The translations under genes and the position numbers were made by a program. Of a stretch of 39,526 nucleotides of DNA, positions 1-8,342 are shown piece after piece. The DNA is from an uncultured Bacteroidota bacterium. GTDB taxonomy: Bacteria > Bacteroidota > Bacteroidia > Flavobacteriales > Flavobacteriaceae. Position 1 is the stretch's first letter. Each line of letters opens with the position of its first letter. The DNA lies in assembly GCA_902586905.1 (NCBI GenBank), contig CACIJH010000013.1, positions 1-39,526 of the forward strand. Direction: 5' to 3'. Below the pieces are notes generated by a model, which searched no databases, was not told the origin of the DNA, and was given only the letters and a program-made list of their open reading frames with translations.

Positions 1-351
1 AATTTAGACACTTCTGGATCTGTTGAATTTATGTTTGACCACACCTGCAACTTTCGAATTTCTCCTGAGGGTTTAGATGTCGAGGAGCTTGAACTAGAGC
101 TTATCGACTATGGGGTTGATGAAGTCTTTGTCGATGATGATGGGATTTTGCTTTACGCCTCTTTTGAAAATTTTGGTGCCATTCAAAAGGAACTTGAACA
201 ACGAAATATTCCCATACTATCATCAGGCTTTGAACGCATCCCCACAACAACCAAATCACTATCGCCAGAGCAGACGGAAGAAGTGGAAAAATTACTCGAG
301 AAAATCGAAAGAGATGATGATGTGCAAAATGTATATCACACCATGGTTTAG
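1..351 (+). CDS. YebC/PmpR (TACO1) family protein, 3' part
   Basis: The frame is open from the first base, so only the C-terminal 116 residues are present and the start lies outside the window. The visible part reads SVEFMFDHTCNF and then an acidic alpha/beta region (DVEELELELIDYG, FERIP), which is the usual end of the YebC/DUF28 family. Family members bind DNA as transcriptional regulators or act on the ribosome to relieve translational stalling; this fragment cannot tell which applies here. The stop codon overlaps the stop of the convergent kdsB gene by four bases. The family call is secure, the exact role is not. Confidence 0.88.
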   Translation, partial: NLDTSGSVEFMFDHTCNFRISPEGLDVEELELELIDYGVDEVFVDDDGILLYASFENFGAIQKELEQRNIPILSSGFERIPTTTKSLSPEQTEEVEKLLEKIERDDDVQNVYHTMV

Positions 352-1070
352 TCCATCAGTTTTTTGGCACGTTCGAGGTCTTCAACAGTATCGATTCCCA
401 CACCCTCAAATTGAGTTTCAACCATTTGAATTGTTTTTCCCATTTCCAAGTAGCGAATGGCTTCAATTTTCTCAGCCTCCTCGAGTGGAGTTATATCATG
501 ATCATAAAAATCTATGAGCGCATTTTTGCGAAACGCATACACCCCAACATGCTTATAGACAGTCGCATGATTTTCCTGAACGCGCTGGTGAGGAATGGCA
601 GATCGTGAAAAGTACAACGCACGATTGCATAAGTCTGTGATGACCTTTACAACATTGGGATTGTTTATCTCTTCTGTGATTGGAATCATCAATGATGCTA
701 AATCAACATCTTGATTTTGATCGGACTTGAAAACCTGAATTAAAGACGATAACCCCTCTGGACGAATAAATGGCTCATCCCCTTGTACATTGATCACAAT
801 GTCAACATCGAGGTCAAAAACTGCCTCAGCAATGCGATCACTGCCACAGTCATGCTCTTTTTGACTGCGAATCACATCACCCCCAAAGCCAGTGACAACA
901 GAAGCAATCTCGTCGCTATCTGTTACAATTATGACACGATCAAACAAGCCTGACTGATGCACCTTTTCATAGGTGTGCTGAATCACAGGCTTACCACACA
1001 AATCGGCCAAGAGTTTTCCAGGAAATCGACTGGCATCGTATCGTGCAGGAATGGCAGCAATAATTTTCAT
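348..1070 (-). CDS. kdsB: 3-deoxy-manno-octulosonate cytidylyltransferase (CMP-KDO synthetase)
   Basis: KdsB couples CTP to Kdo, giving the CMP-Kdo that is added to lipid A during LPS core synthesis in the cytoplasm. The 240-residue length is normal for the family. The N-terminus carries the nucleotide-binding signature IPARYDASRFPGKLL (about residues 6-20), followed by VIIVTDSDEI and VNVQGDEPFI, the loop that holds the metal-binding aspartate. The ATG at 1070 leaves a 19-base gap after the helicase gene upstream, so the two are probably co-transcribed. The stop overlaps the convergent YebC gene. The LptF/LptG-type permease elsewhere in the window belongs to the same envelope pathway. Confidence 0.95.
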   Translation of the reverse strand: MKIIAAIPARYDASRFPGKLLADLCGKPVIQHTYEKVHQSGLFDRVIIVTDSDEIASVVTGFGGDVIRSQKEHDCGSDRIAEAVFDLDVDIVINVQGDEPFIRPEGLSSLIQVFKSDQNQDVDLASLMIPITEEINNPNVVKVITDLCNRALYFSRSAIPHQRVQENHATVYKHVGVYAFRKNALIDFYDHDITPLEEAEKIEAIRYLEMGKTIQMVETQFEGVGIDTVEDLERAKKLMD

Positions 1071-1089
1071 ATCACAAAACTACGATAAA

Positions 1090-2505
1090 TCAATCGTTGA
1101 TAAAGTCCTCTTCTTTGAAACCAATGAGAAATAGTTGTTCAGAACCCCTTGTGATTGCTGTGTATAACCAACGATAATAGTCTAAAGAGGGTCCTTCTGG
1201 GAGATATGGCTTTTCGATAAAAACACGTTTCCATTGACCACCCTGTGCTTTATGACAGGTTAAAGCGTAAGCAAATTTAACTTGTAGAGCATTGAAAAAA
1301 GGGTTTTTCTTTACCTCTGTGTATTGTTTGTATTTTGGCAAATGTGCATAGTCTTGTCGCACCTTGTTATACAACTGATTGGACTGCTCAAAGGTCAACG
1401 CATGGCCTTCGGCATCCAAAGCATCTAAAATCAAAACAGTATCGAAAGAATCTTGATCTGGATAATCGACCAACTGCACATGAACTCTCGCAAATCGAAA
1501 TCCATAGAGCTCCTGAAATGACAGGATTCGTAACACCTCTATCACATCACCATTGGCAATAAACCCTGCTTGACTTTCAGTAGAAAGCCAGAAATAATTG
1601 TTTTTCACCACCAACAAAAGATCGCCAACTGCCAAGTCATTTTCCAAGCTCATAATTTGCGTTCGGATTTGACGATTATACAAGTTGGCTCTTTTGTTTG
1701 AACGCACAATAATTGTGGTTTCTGTTCGCCCAACATCCTTATACCCATCTTCCAACGCACCCTGAATGTCATACCCATCTTGCAAATGGGTGATATCGGT
1801 TTTGCCATGAACACTAAATTGAAATGGATCAATAGTAGTGTTATTCATCTGTTTTCTCAGATTTGTTGCATTGAGCAGAATTGCAGACATCGCATCTTGC
1901 CGAAGAACCTCAGACAGCTGAGCTTCAGCAACATCAACTGAAAAAAATGACGATAAATAATCTTGATTTAAGGCAGGGCTAAGCTCTTGCTTGACAGGGG
2001 GTAACTGAGCAGTGTCACCTACAAAAACAAGCTTGCATTGAAACCCTTCATGTGCATATTGAATGAGGTCCTGCAGCAGTGATCCATTTTGAAAGAGTTT
2101 GGCTGAAGATTTTTCATCTCCGATCATTGAGGCTTCATCGACGATAAACACAGCTTTTTTAAACTTATTTTTCTGAAGCTTAAACTGAATCCCTCCTTGC
2201 TTGCCTTGCTGCGCAAAATAAATTCTTTTATGAATGGTAACTGCTTTGGTTTTGGCATAGGTCGACATCACTTTTGCAGCCCTGCCAGTTGGTGCCATTA
2301 AGACTGGCTTATACCCAGTTCTTCGTAGGGGCTTTAGCCAAGATGCGATCAGCGTTGTTTTTCCAGTTCCTGCATAGCCTTTCAGTAAAAATATTTTGGA
2401 GGATGTGTTGTCGTTTATAAAATCAGAAAACTGATGAATTGCTTCGATTTGGTCGGACGTTGGCTTAAACGTAAATTCGTTTAAAATATGCTGCTGGATA
2501 CTCAT
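1090..2505 (-). CDS. RecD-like SF1 ATP-dependent DNA helicase
   Basis: This is a 471-residue superfamily 1 helicase. A Walker A motif GYAGTGKTT lies near residue 43 and a Walker B box VDEASMI near residue 122. The C-terminal UvrD_C_2-type motifs are FAYALTCHKAQGGQW and WLYTAITRG (about residues 412-455). It is much shorter than RecD or RecD2 and has no added N-terminal domains, so it is a stand-alone RecD/Pif1-like enzyme of the kind common in Bacteroidota. The DNA substrate cannot be read from sequence. A TACATTTA box at 2529-2522 sits upstream of the ATG, and kdsB follows after 19 bases. Confidence 0.85.
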   Translation of the reverse strand: MSIQQHILNEFTFKPTSDQIEAIHQFSDFINDNTSSKIFLLKGYAGTGKTTLIASWLKPLRRTGYKPVLMAPTGRAAKVMSTYAKTKAVTIHKRIYFAQQGKQGGIQFKLQKNKFKKAVFIVDEASMIGDEKSSAKLFQNGSLLQDLIQYAHEGFQCKLVFVGDTAQLPPVKQELSPALNQDYLSSFFSVDVAEAQLSEVLRQDAMSAILLNATNLRKQMNNTTIDPFQFSVHGKTDITHLQDGYDIQGALEDGYKDVGRTETTIIVRSNKRANLYNRQIRTQIMSLENDLAVGDLLLVVKNNYFWLSTESQAGFIANGDVIEVLRILSFQELYGFRFARVHVQLVDYPDQDSFDTVLILDALDAEGHALTFEQSNQLYNKVRQDYAHLPKYKQYTEVKKNPFFNALQVKFAYALTCHKAQGGQWKRVFIEKPYLPEGPSLDYYRWLYTAITRGSEQLFLIGFKEEDFIND

Positions 2506-2564
2506 AGGTTTGTATGAACTGTAAATGTAAGTTCTTTTCTGCTTTATCTATTCAAAAAAAATTG

Positions 2565-2572
2565 TAGATTTG
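2565..2572 (+). promoter_or_regulatory. Bacteroidota -7 box (TAGATTTG)
   Basis: This is a perfect match to the TAnnTTTG -7 element, 21 bases before the ATG at 2594. The in-frame TTG at 2570-2572 is part of this box, so it cannot be the start codon of the same transcript. No clear TTG -33 element is seen at the usual distance. Confidence 0.5.
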
Positions 2573-2593
2573 TTTGCATTCAAATTCATAATC

Positions 2594-3244
2594 ATGAAAA
2601 CCGGTATACAAGCATTACTCTGGATTTTATGTGTCTTTTTCGCTTATAAAATTTATGACTCCATCAATGGCCCCATTGCATTCAACAACACCAAAACTGA
2701 AAGGTACGCGAAAGTCATTTCGAAACTTAAAGATATTGGAAATGCGCAAGCAGCCCATAAGGATGTATTGGGGTATTATAGCGATAACCTCGATAGCCTT
2801 GTCGCTTTCGTAGACACTGCTCAGTATACACTCATTCAAAAAAGAGACTCTAGCTACTTGGAGTTTGATAGAGTCTATCGCATCGACATGCTTCGCGAAG
2901 TAATTGTCATTGACACCTTAGGCTTTGCCTCTGTAAAAGATTCCTTGTTTGGAGATTCAGAACGTTATAAAAATATGATGTTTATCCCTGTGAAAGGGCA
3001 AGAAGACAAACGCTTTATTTTAAAAACTGACATATTGGATAACAATGGTTATCGCCTCCCAGTTTTTGAAGTCAAAGTAAGTAAAGACATTATCCTTCAC
3101 GATCAAGACAAATACTTGGTTGCTCTTGAAAAGGAAGTAATCTCTGTTGATGGTGTGAATGGCCCTGAAATTACGCTAGGTTCCTTGACCGAAGTTAATA
3201 CAAGCGGAAACTGGCCAACAACCTATGACTCAGCAGAAGAATAA
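2594..3244 (+). CDS. conserved hypothetical membrane-anchored protein
   Basis: I do not recognise a named family. The 216-residue product has one hydrophobic N-terminal segment (about residues 4-21, ALLWILCVFFAYKI), probably a signal anchor or uncleaved signal peptide, followed by a soluble, charged region with no cysteine-based motif. ATG 2594 is preferred over the upstream in-frame TTG at 2570 because that TTG is part of a promoter box. The gene overlaps the next one (DUF3822) by 20 bases and lies two genes before rsmD, so the three form a likely operon. The position suggests a periplasmic or inner-membrane protein, but no function can be assigned. Confidence 0.65.
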   Translation: MKTGIQALLWILCVFFAYKIYDSINGPIAFNNTKTERYAKVISKLKDIGNAQAAHKDVLGYYSDNLDSLVAFVDTAQYTLIQKRDSSYLEFDRVYRIDMLREVIVIDTLGFASVKDSLFGDSERYKNMMFIPVKGQEDKRFILKTDILDNNGYRLPVFEVKVSKDIILHDQDKYLVALEKEVISVDGVNGPEITLGSLTEVNTSGNWPTTYDSAEE

Positions 3245-4061
3245 TACACATTCTAAGACACAAAATAGACTGTCCATTCTAATCAATCGGAATGGACTTT
3301 CTTATCTAATATCTGACCAAGACAACAAAACTATTGTTGACCTTTCGTCCCATGATTTCGTCGATCATTCCTCCGAAGAAGAGTTGCATCACTTCGTACA
3401 CAAATACCTCAACGAAAAGAAAATAGTTGAACAATCGTTTTCAGATGTTCGTGTGTGCTTTGTCAATAACCTATCTTCTTTTGTCCCTCTCCCCCTTTTT
3501 GTCAAAAACAAAAAAGTATCATATCTCGAAAATCATGCAGATATCAGAAAGCAAGATTATGTGTCGTTTGATGACATATCATCGATTCAGATTGCAAATG
3601 TTTACATCCCCTACGTCAATGTAAACAATATGCTTCTCGAATCATTTGGGAAGTTTTCTTATGTGCACTGCAGCAGCTTATTGCTCGAAATTTTATCAAA
3701 AGAAAATACTGAAAAAACCCAACCCTTATGGTTTGTTCATATACAGTATGATTTAGCATATTATTTTTTATTCGTAAAAGGGAAACTCCAATTTTACAAT
3801 GCTTTCAATTGGACAGATGAAAAAGATGTACTATATTATACCATGGCGGTTGCAAAAAACAAATTACTTGCACTCGATGAAACAACCCTATTGATGAGTG
3901 GCCAAATAAAAGGTGGTGATAAGATACATCAATTGTTGTCCAAATACATCAATAGAACCAGCTTCTTCACCCCATCAAACAGGTCGAACAAATTGAGCTC
4001 AACTCTCTTACATCCTCATACCCATACGTTATTGACTGAGCTTCCGACATGCGAATTATAG
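3225..4061 (+). CDS. DUF3822 family protein
   Basis: The 278-residue protein matches the pattern I know for the Bacteroidota-restricted DUF3822 family: an N-terminal ISDQDNKTI-type strand region, a central FVPLPLF stretch, and YNAFNWTDEKDVLYY (about residues 190-204) in the C-terminal half. Its usual neighbour is rsmD, as here. I recall a structure of one member with an actin/RNase H-like fold, but the biochemical role is unknown. The ATG at 3225 lies inside the upstream gene. The 3' end overlaps rsmD by 13 bases, which indicates translational coupling and a possible link to ribosome assembly. Confidence 0.75.
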   Translation: MTQQKNNTHSKTQNRLSILINRNGLSYLISDQDNKTIVDLSSHDFVDHSSEEELHHFVHKYLNEKKIVEQSFSDVRVCFVNNLSSFVPLPLFVKNKKVSYLENHADIRKQDYVSFDDISSIQIANVYIPYVNVNNMLLESFGKFSYVHCSSLLLEILSKENTEKTQPLWFVHIQYDLAYYFLFVKGKLQFYNAFNWTDEKDVLYYTMAVAKNKLLALDETTLLMSGQIKGGDKIHQLLSKYINRTSFFTPSNRSNKLSSTLLHPHTHTLLTELPTCEL

Positions 4062-4591
4062 CTGGCCATCATAAGGGGAGAAGAATAAGAATCCCAAAAA
4101 ATCTTCCTGTACGGCCGACGACAGATCGTGCAAAGGAGGCACTTTTTAGCATACTCAATCACAAAATTGATTTTGAATCAACTCACGTTTTAGATCTGTA
4201 CAGTGGAACAGGGAGTATTGGATTTGAGTTTTGTTCAAGAGGCTGCCCATCTGTGACATCAGTAGATGCAAACCAAGCGTGCGCATTGTTTGTTGAAAAT
4301 ACAGCCAAGGATTTAGACCTACCCATTCGATCCATTCGCATGACAGCAAAGAATTATCTGAGCAAGTGCGTGAGTGATTTTGACGTCATCTTTGCAGACC
4401 CACCTTATGACAATGGCATAGAAGAATTTGAAACAATCAAAGCAATCATTGAAACACGAAAACTCCTACGTCCAGATGGTTGGTTTATTTTTGAGCATAC
4501 AGAGCAAATTGATTTCAGCTCGGATCAGACACACAAAGAATCGAGGAAATACGGGAGTTGTGTGTTTAGCTTCTTTCAGTTTACAGACTAA
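4049..4591 (+). CDS. rsmD: 16S rRNA (guanine-966-N2)-methyltransferase
   Basis: RsmD methylates N2 of G966 in 16S rRNA using S-adenosylmethionine. The 180-residue protein begins MRIIAGHHKGRRI and continues with RPTTDRAKEALFSIL, both hallmarks of the family. The SAM-binding motif I is VLDLYSGTGSIGFE (about residues 47-60) and the catalytic motif is FADPPYD (about residues 116-122). The start codon lies within the preceding DUF3822 gene. The stop overlaps the convergent rhomboid gene by four bases. Confidence 0.93.
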   Translation: MRIIAGHHKGRRIRIPKNLPVRPTTDRAKEALFSILNHKIDFESTHVLDLYSGTGSIGFEFCSRGCPSVTSVDANQACALFVENTAKDLDLPIRSIRMTAKNYLSKCVSDFDVIFADPPYDNGIEEFETIKAIIETRKLLRPDGWFIFEHTEQIDFSSDQTHKESRKYGSCVFSFFQFTD

Positions 4592-5454
4592 GATTTACCC
4601 GCCCGAAACAATAGTTCTTTTTCCTCCTTTGTCAAGCTTGCATATCCTGACTGACTGATTTTATCAAGGATTGCGTCAATTTTTGCTTGATCGACTTCAG
4701 ATTTATTTTGCTTGGGTTTGGGCTTTGTTGAGGTATATACTTTGCGAACCTTTGTCTTTTTGAAAGAGAATAATGATGAAAAATATGAGGCTACATTTGA
4801 AATCCATTGTCCTATATCGTTACCTCGTGATATATTTCTTTGATAGATATAGCCAGTCATCGCACCACCCAAATGAGCAAGGTGACCCCCAGCGTTACTG
4901 ACAGGAATTTGAATCAAATCTAACACAACAAAAAACAATCCAATGTAAATCAATTTGATATTGAACACCAATATCCTGACATCTTTATATGGCATATAAC
5001 TACACATAAAAATAAGTACAGCCATCACCCCTGCCGATGACCCAATCAATCGAGGTGATTGGCCTTGAAAAGCAGGGAAAAAATTATAGCTTACAACAAA
5101 GGTTATTCCTCCAATCAAAACCCCTAAAAAAAAGGTGTTGATGAAGAGATTGGTTTTGAACAGATTAACCATCATTCGACCTGCAAAATGGAGCAGAATC
5201 ATATTCCATAATATATGTCCAAAATCGCCATGGAAAAAGGCATAGCTTATCAGAGTCCAAGGTCGAAAAAGTAAATCATCGAAGCTAGAGGAGAGTTGAA
5301 ACCAAATGAAAAACTGATCGAAAGGGGCAGAAAACAGATAAAAGACAGTTCGAAGCAGAAAAGGCAACACAAAACATACCACCAAGATGACAATCAGTCG
5401 CTCGACCACGCCAAAGGTCTGGTATCGATATTTCATTTGATCAAAGAAATTCAT
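4588..5454 (-). CDS. rhomboid family intramembrane serine protease with C-terminal extension
   Basis: This is an integral membrane serine protease that cleaves substrates within the bilayer. The catalytic serine is in IGSSAGVM (about residue 141) and the catalytic histidine in GGHLAHLGGAMTG. The FFHGDFGHILWNM segment supplies the conserved H and N of the oxyanion region. After the last membrane helix there is a basic linker and a short helical tail, DAILDKISQSGYASLTKEEK, seen in many Bacteroidota rhomboids. I choose ATG 5454 over the longer TTG start at 5463 because it gives an ATGA four-base overlap with the upstream rhomboid. It is the last gene of the mutL operon. The substrate is unknown. 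Confidence 0.88.
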   Translation of the reverse strand: MNFFDQMKYRYQTFGVVERLIVILVVCFVLPFLLRTVFYLFSAPFDQFFIWFQLSSSFDDLLFRPWTLISYAFFHGDFGHILWNMILLHFAGRMMVNLFKTNLFINTFFLGVLIGGITFVVSYNFFPAFQGQSPRLIGSSAGVMAVLIFMCSYMPYKDVRILVFNIKLIYIGLFFVVLDLIQIPVSNAGGHLAHLGGAMTGYIYQRNISRGNDIGQWISNVASYFSSLFSFKKTKVRKVYTSTKPKPKQNKSEVDQAKIDAILDKISQSGYASLTKEEKELLFRAGKS

Positions 5455-6191
5455 ATGTCCCAACGATTATTATTGAACTGTTGTTTTTTCCAATACCACA
5501 TCATAATGAACCCAGTTACAGCACCACCAAGATGGGCAAAATGAGCGATTGGACCAAGTGAATAGGAGCTAAAACCAAAAAAGAGATCACTGGCGAGAAG
5601 AATGGGAACAAAATATTTTGCTTTGATCGGAATGGGAAGAAAAATAATCATCAGTTCTGTGTTGGGGAACAAGAAAGCAAAGGCTACAAGTATTCCATAT
5701 AGCGCCCCCGAAGCACCAACCATTGACATATTAAATGATGTTAGGAGTTGACTGAGTTCGGTTTGCGAAATAACATTCGACCATGCTGTATTGTACTGTC
5801 CAGATTGCAATGTCTCTGTCAAAGCAATTGGAGAATAACCTGCTTCCACGAGTTGCTCCACGACTGTGCTAATTTGAAAATAATTGATCCCCAGTTGAAG
5901 TGCTGCTGCCCCTAGACCAGTTGACAAGTAAAAAAATAGAAACTTATTCCTACCCCACATTTGGGCTAGCGTACCCCCAAACATCCAAAGTCCAAACATA
6001 TTGAAAAGGATATGGTTTATACTTCCATGCATAAACATATGGGTTACAACTTGCCAAGGTGCAAATTTTGGGTTTTGTGGATAATGCAAAGCGAGTAAAT
6101 CGTAGGCTGTATTTCCCAGACTCATAGAACCCAAGAAAAACAAAACATTGATGATAATCAGTTGTTTTACAATATCAGGAAGGGATCTCAT
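5451..6191 (-). CDS. rhomboid family intramembrane serine protease
   Basis: A 246-residue polytopic membrane protein with all rhomboid hallmarks: FMHGSINHILFNMFG (about residues 52-66), the catalytic serine in GASGALYG (about residues 159-166), and the catalytic histidine in HFAHLGGAVTG near the C-terminus. A long insertion between the second and third helices is poor in hydrophobic residues and probably lies outside the membrane. The start overlaps the mutL stop by four bases (ATGA), and the stop overlaps the next rhomboid in the same way. The two tandem rhomboids are therefore co-translated but differ in sequence, so they are an old duplication or two distinct subfamilies. Confidence 0.9.
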   Translation of the reverse strand: MRSLPDIVKQLIIINVLFFLGSMSLGNTAYDLLALHYPQNPKFAPWQVVTHMFMHGSINHILFNMFGLWMFGGTLAQMWGRNKFLFFYLSTGLGAAALQLGINYFQISTVVEQLVEAGYSPIALTETLQSGQYNTAWSNVISQTELSQLLTSFNMSMVGASGALYGILVAFAFLFPNTELMIIFLPIPIKAKYFVPILLASDLFFGFSSYSLGPIAHFAHLGGAVTGFIMMWYWKKQQFNNNRWDI

Positions 6192-7963
6192 ACGCTCAAT
6201 TTATTTTCCAAATCTTTAGTGGTCATGGAGACAAATATAAGTTTTCCATTTGGGCATCTCGAAGGCTCATCACATAAAAATAAATCTTTTATCAATCGCG
6301 ATTGAGCATGCTGATGCAAGTCTGCCCCTGAGCGAATTGCGCCATGTTTTGCCATTGTTTTTGCCAACAATCGACTGAGCTTTACACCCTTTATCGATGG
6401 GTCATTTTCGACCTCCTCCAGAAAATTAGATAATAGATCAGGAACTGAATCGAGCGATAAGCTGTTGTGAATTGCAGTGATTTCCAAGTTGTTGGCATCT
6501 GCATTTCCAAACGAAAAACCCATGAGCTCCAAAGTTTTTTGATGAGGACTGAATTCAGCAAACTGCTGTTGGTTCATATCCACTTGGATAGGAAACGCTA
6601 AAACCTGCGAAGGAACACTTCTGTCTTCAAATTGGCGAAGAAAAGAATCGTATAAAACACGCTCGTGCGCACGCTGTTGATGCACAAGAATCAGACCTTC
6701 AGATCTCTTTGCGACGATGTATTTTTTTTGGAGCTGAAAGCATGGCAAGTCACTCTCTATTGCATTGTTGTCAAAAATCTTTTCATTGTCTCGATTGGGC
6801 AAATCAATGTTTTGCAAACCTTCATATAAAGGTTCCCACGAGGATTCTTTTTGTTTCTCATCAAAAGGGTTAAATTTTCGATCGACCTGAATGCTTGGTG
6901 ATTGATTCGGAGGCTTATTGCCTAAAGGAACATCAAAGGTTTGATTGCGATCAAAATCAAGTACAGGACTGACATTAAATTGCCCCAAACTATGCTTCAG
7001 AGCAGATCGGATGATGGCATATAACGAATGATCATCTTCAAACTTAATCTCTGTTTTTGTAGGATGAATATTGACATCGATAGTGTCAGTTGCAACAGTC
7101 AAATACAGCATATATCCAGGTTGCATCCCTGGTGCCAAAAGACCCTCAAATGCTGCCATTACTGCATGATGAAGATAGGGGCTTTTGATAAAACGATCGT
7201 TGACAAAAAAGAATTGATGCTGCCTTGATTTTTTTGAGAATTCTGGTTTAAAAATAAATCCGTTTACGTTCAGGATATCGGTTGACTCTTGCACAGGCAC
7301 CAATTTTTCGTTAGTATTTTTACCAAACACCTGTACAATACGTTGGCGTAATTTTGTAGGTTCGAGCTGAAAAAGGATGGTGTCATTGCTGTAAAACTCA
7401 AATCGCACTTGGTGATGAACCAACGCCACACGCTGAAACTCATCAATGATATGGCGCTGCTCAACGTTGTTTGACTTCAAAAAATTTCGTCTTGCAGGAA
7501 TGTTGAAAAATAAATTTTTAACAGCCATCGAGCAGCCTGTTTTGGCAGCTACAGCTTGCTGATCTTTGATCTCACTACCCTCGATAATAATTTCAGTTCC
7601 AACCTCATCATTTTTCGTTTTTGTACGCATACGTACTTGCGAAATCGCAGAGATACTAGCCAAGGCCTCTCCCCGAAACCCTTTGGTCGAAATCGAGAAT
7701 AAGTCTTCTGCTTTTTTGATTTTGGAGGTGGCATGACGCTCGAAACAAAGTCGAGCATCTGTTGTTGTCATCCCTTTTCCATTATCAATGACTTGAATCA
7801 TTGTTTTGCCAGCATCCTTTATAATGAGTTTGATAGAAGTAGCCCCTGCATCGATGGCATTTTCCAAAAGTTCTTTTACAACCGAAGCTGGTCGTTGCAC
7901 GACTTCACCAGCAGCAATTTGATTGGCTACATGGTCTGGCAATAAAGAAATGATATCAGGCAT
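6188..7963 (-). CDS. mutL: DNA mismatch repair protein MutL
   Basis: MutL is the ATP-dependent matchmaker between mismatch-bound MutS and downstream repair enzymes. The 591-residue protein has the GHKL ATPase motifs ENAIDAG (about residues 35-41), DNGKGM (62-67) and GFRGEALASISA (94-105). A low-complexity linker follows (about 330-400), then a C-terminal dimerisation domain. The usual endonuclease motif DQHAxxExxxxE appears as HQQRAHERVLYD, and the CPxGRP motif as CPNGKL, so the metal site looks degenerate (see findings). The ATG lies two bases after the stop of the small upstream gene. Confidence 0.94.
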   Translation of the reverse strand: MPDIISLLPDHVANQIAAGEVVQRPASVVKELLENAIDAGATSIKLIIKDAGKTMIQVIDNGKGMTTTDARLCFERHATSKIKKAEDLFSISTKGFRGEALASISAISQVRMRTKTKNDEVGTEIIIEGSEIKDQQAVAAKTGCSMAVKNLFFNIPARRNFLKSNNVEQRHIIDEFQRVALVHHQVRFEFYSNDTILFQLEPTKLRQRIVQVFGKNTNEKLVPVQESTDILNVNGFIFKPEFSKKSRQHQFFFVNDRFIKSPYLHHAVMAAFEGLLAPGMQPGYMLYLTVATDTIDVNIHPTKTEIKFEDDHSLYAIIRSALKHSLGQFNVSPVLDFDRNQTFDVPLGNKPPNQSPSIQVDRKFNPFDEKQKESSWEPLYEGLQNIDLPNRDNEKIFDNNAIESDLPCFQLQKKYIVAKRSEGLILVHQQRAHERVLYDSFLRQFEDRSVPSQVLAFPIQVDMNQQQFAEFSPHQKTLELMGFSFGNADANNLEITAIHNSLSLDSVPDLLSNFLEEVENDPSIKGVKLSRLLAKTMAKHGAIRSGADLHQHAQSRLIKDLFLCDEPSRCPNGKLIFVSMTTKDLENKLSV

Positions 7964-7965
7964 TT

Positions 7966-8253
7966 CTAATTTTTAAAAATAGACAAATCAAAGTCAAGGA
8001 TATACAAAGCAATAAGGATTAGTGAGATGAGGATGATAAAGAAGAGACGTGAAAACCCTCTGTTTGATCTGTTCCGACTTTGCTGTCTTGCTGCTTGCCA
8101 ATGGACACCAAAATCATTTGAATTGGTGATGTCTCTATATTTTGAAAAGGTAGAATCAAAATCATAGGGGTTTTCATCCTTTTTACCTTTGTAGTACCTC
8201 GGCGTATAATTAAATCGCCTATTGGTTCGTTGTTTAAAAAAATTTATGCGCAC
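7966..8253 (-). CDS. small conserved membrane protein upstream of mutL
   Basis: The 95-residue product begins VRINFFKQRTNRRFNYTPRY with a GTG start, is basic and tyrosine-rich at the N-terminus, and ends with one hydrophobic segment (about residues 72-90). Small proteins with this NYTPRYY signature sit next to mutL in many flavobacterial genomes and are sometimes labelled riboflavin synthase subunit beta. I see nothing that supports that enzymatic label. The longer frame begins with a TTG at 8316 that coincides with the -33 element of the gene's own promoter, so GTG 8253 is the better start. Function unknown. It is the first gene of the mutL-rhomboid operon. Confidence 0.6.
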   Translation of the reverse strand: MRINFFKQRTNRRFNYTPRYYKGKKDENPYDFDSTFSKYRDITNSNDFGVHWQAARQQSRNRSNRGFSRLFFIILISLILIALYILDFDLSIFKN

Positions 8254-8283
8254 TTTGTGGACTTTGATGATGAATAAGAAATT

Positions 8284-8316
8284 CAAAAATACAAAATGTC
8301 GTGTGTTTACTGACAA
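8284..8316 (-). promoter_or_regulatory. promoter of the mutL operon
   Basis: Read on the minus strand, TTG at 8316-8314 is followed after 22 bases by TATTTTTG at 8291-8284, a perfect TAnnTTTG -7 box. The GTG start at 8253 lies 30 bases downstream. The divergent nrnA gene has its own box on the other strand. Confidence 0.55.
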
Positions 8317-8342
8317 CTAATCATTATGTATCTTCGCAATCT

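Noticed and set aside
7966-8253. Riboflavin synthase beta-subunit label for the small protein before mutL
   Set aside because: The 95-residue protein has a C-terminal membrane segment and none of the lumazine synthase motifs; the label found on similar proteins is probably a propagated error.
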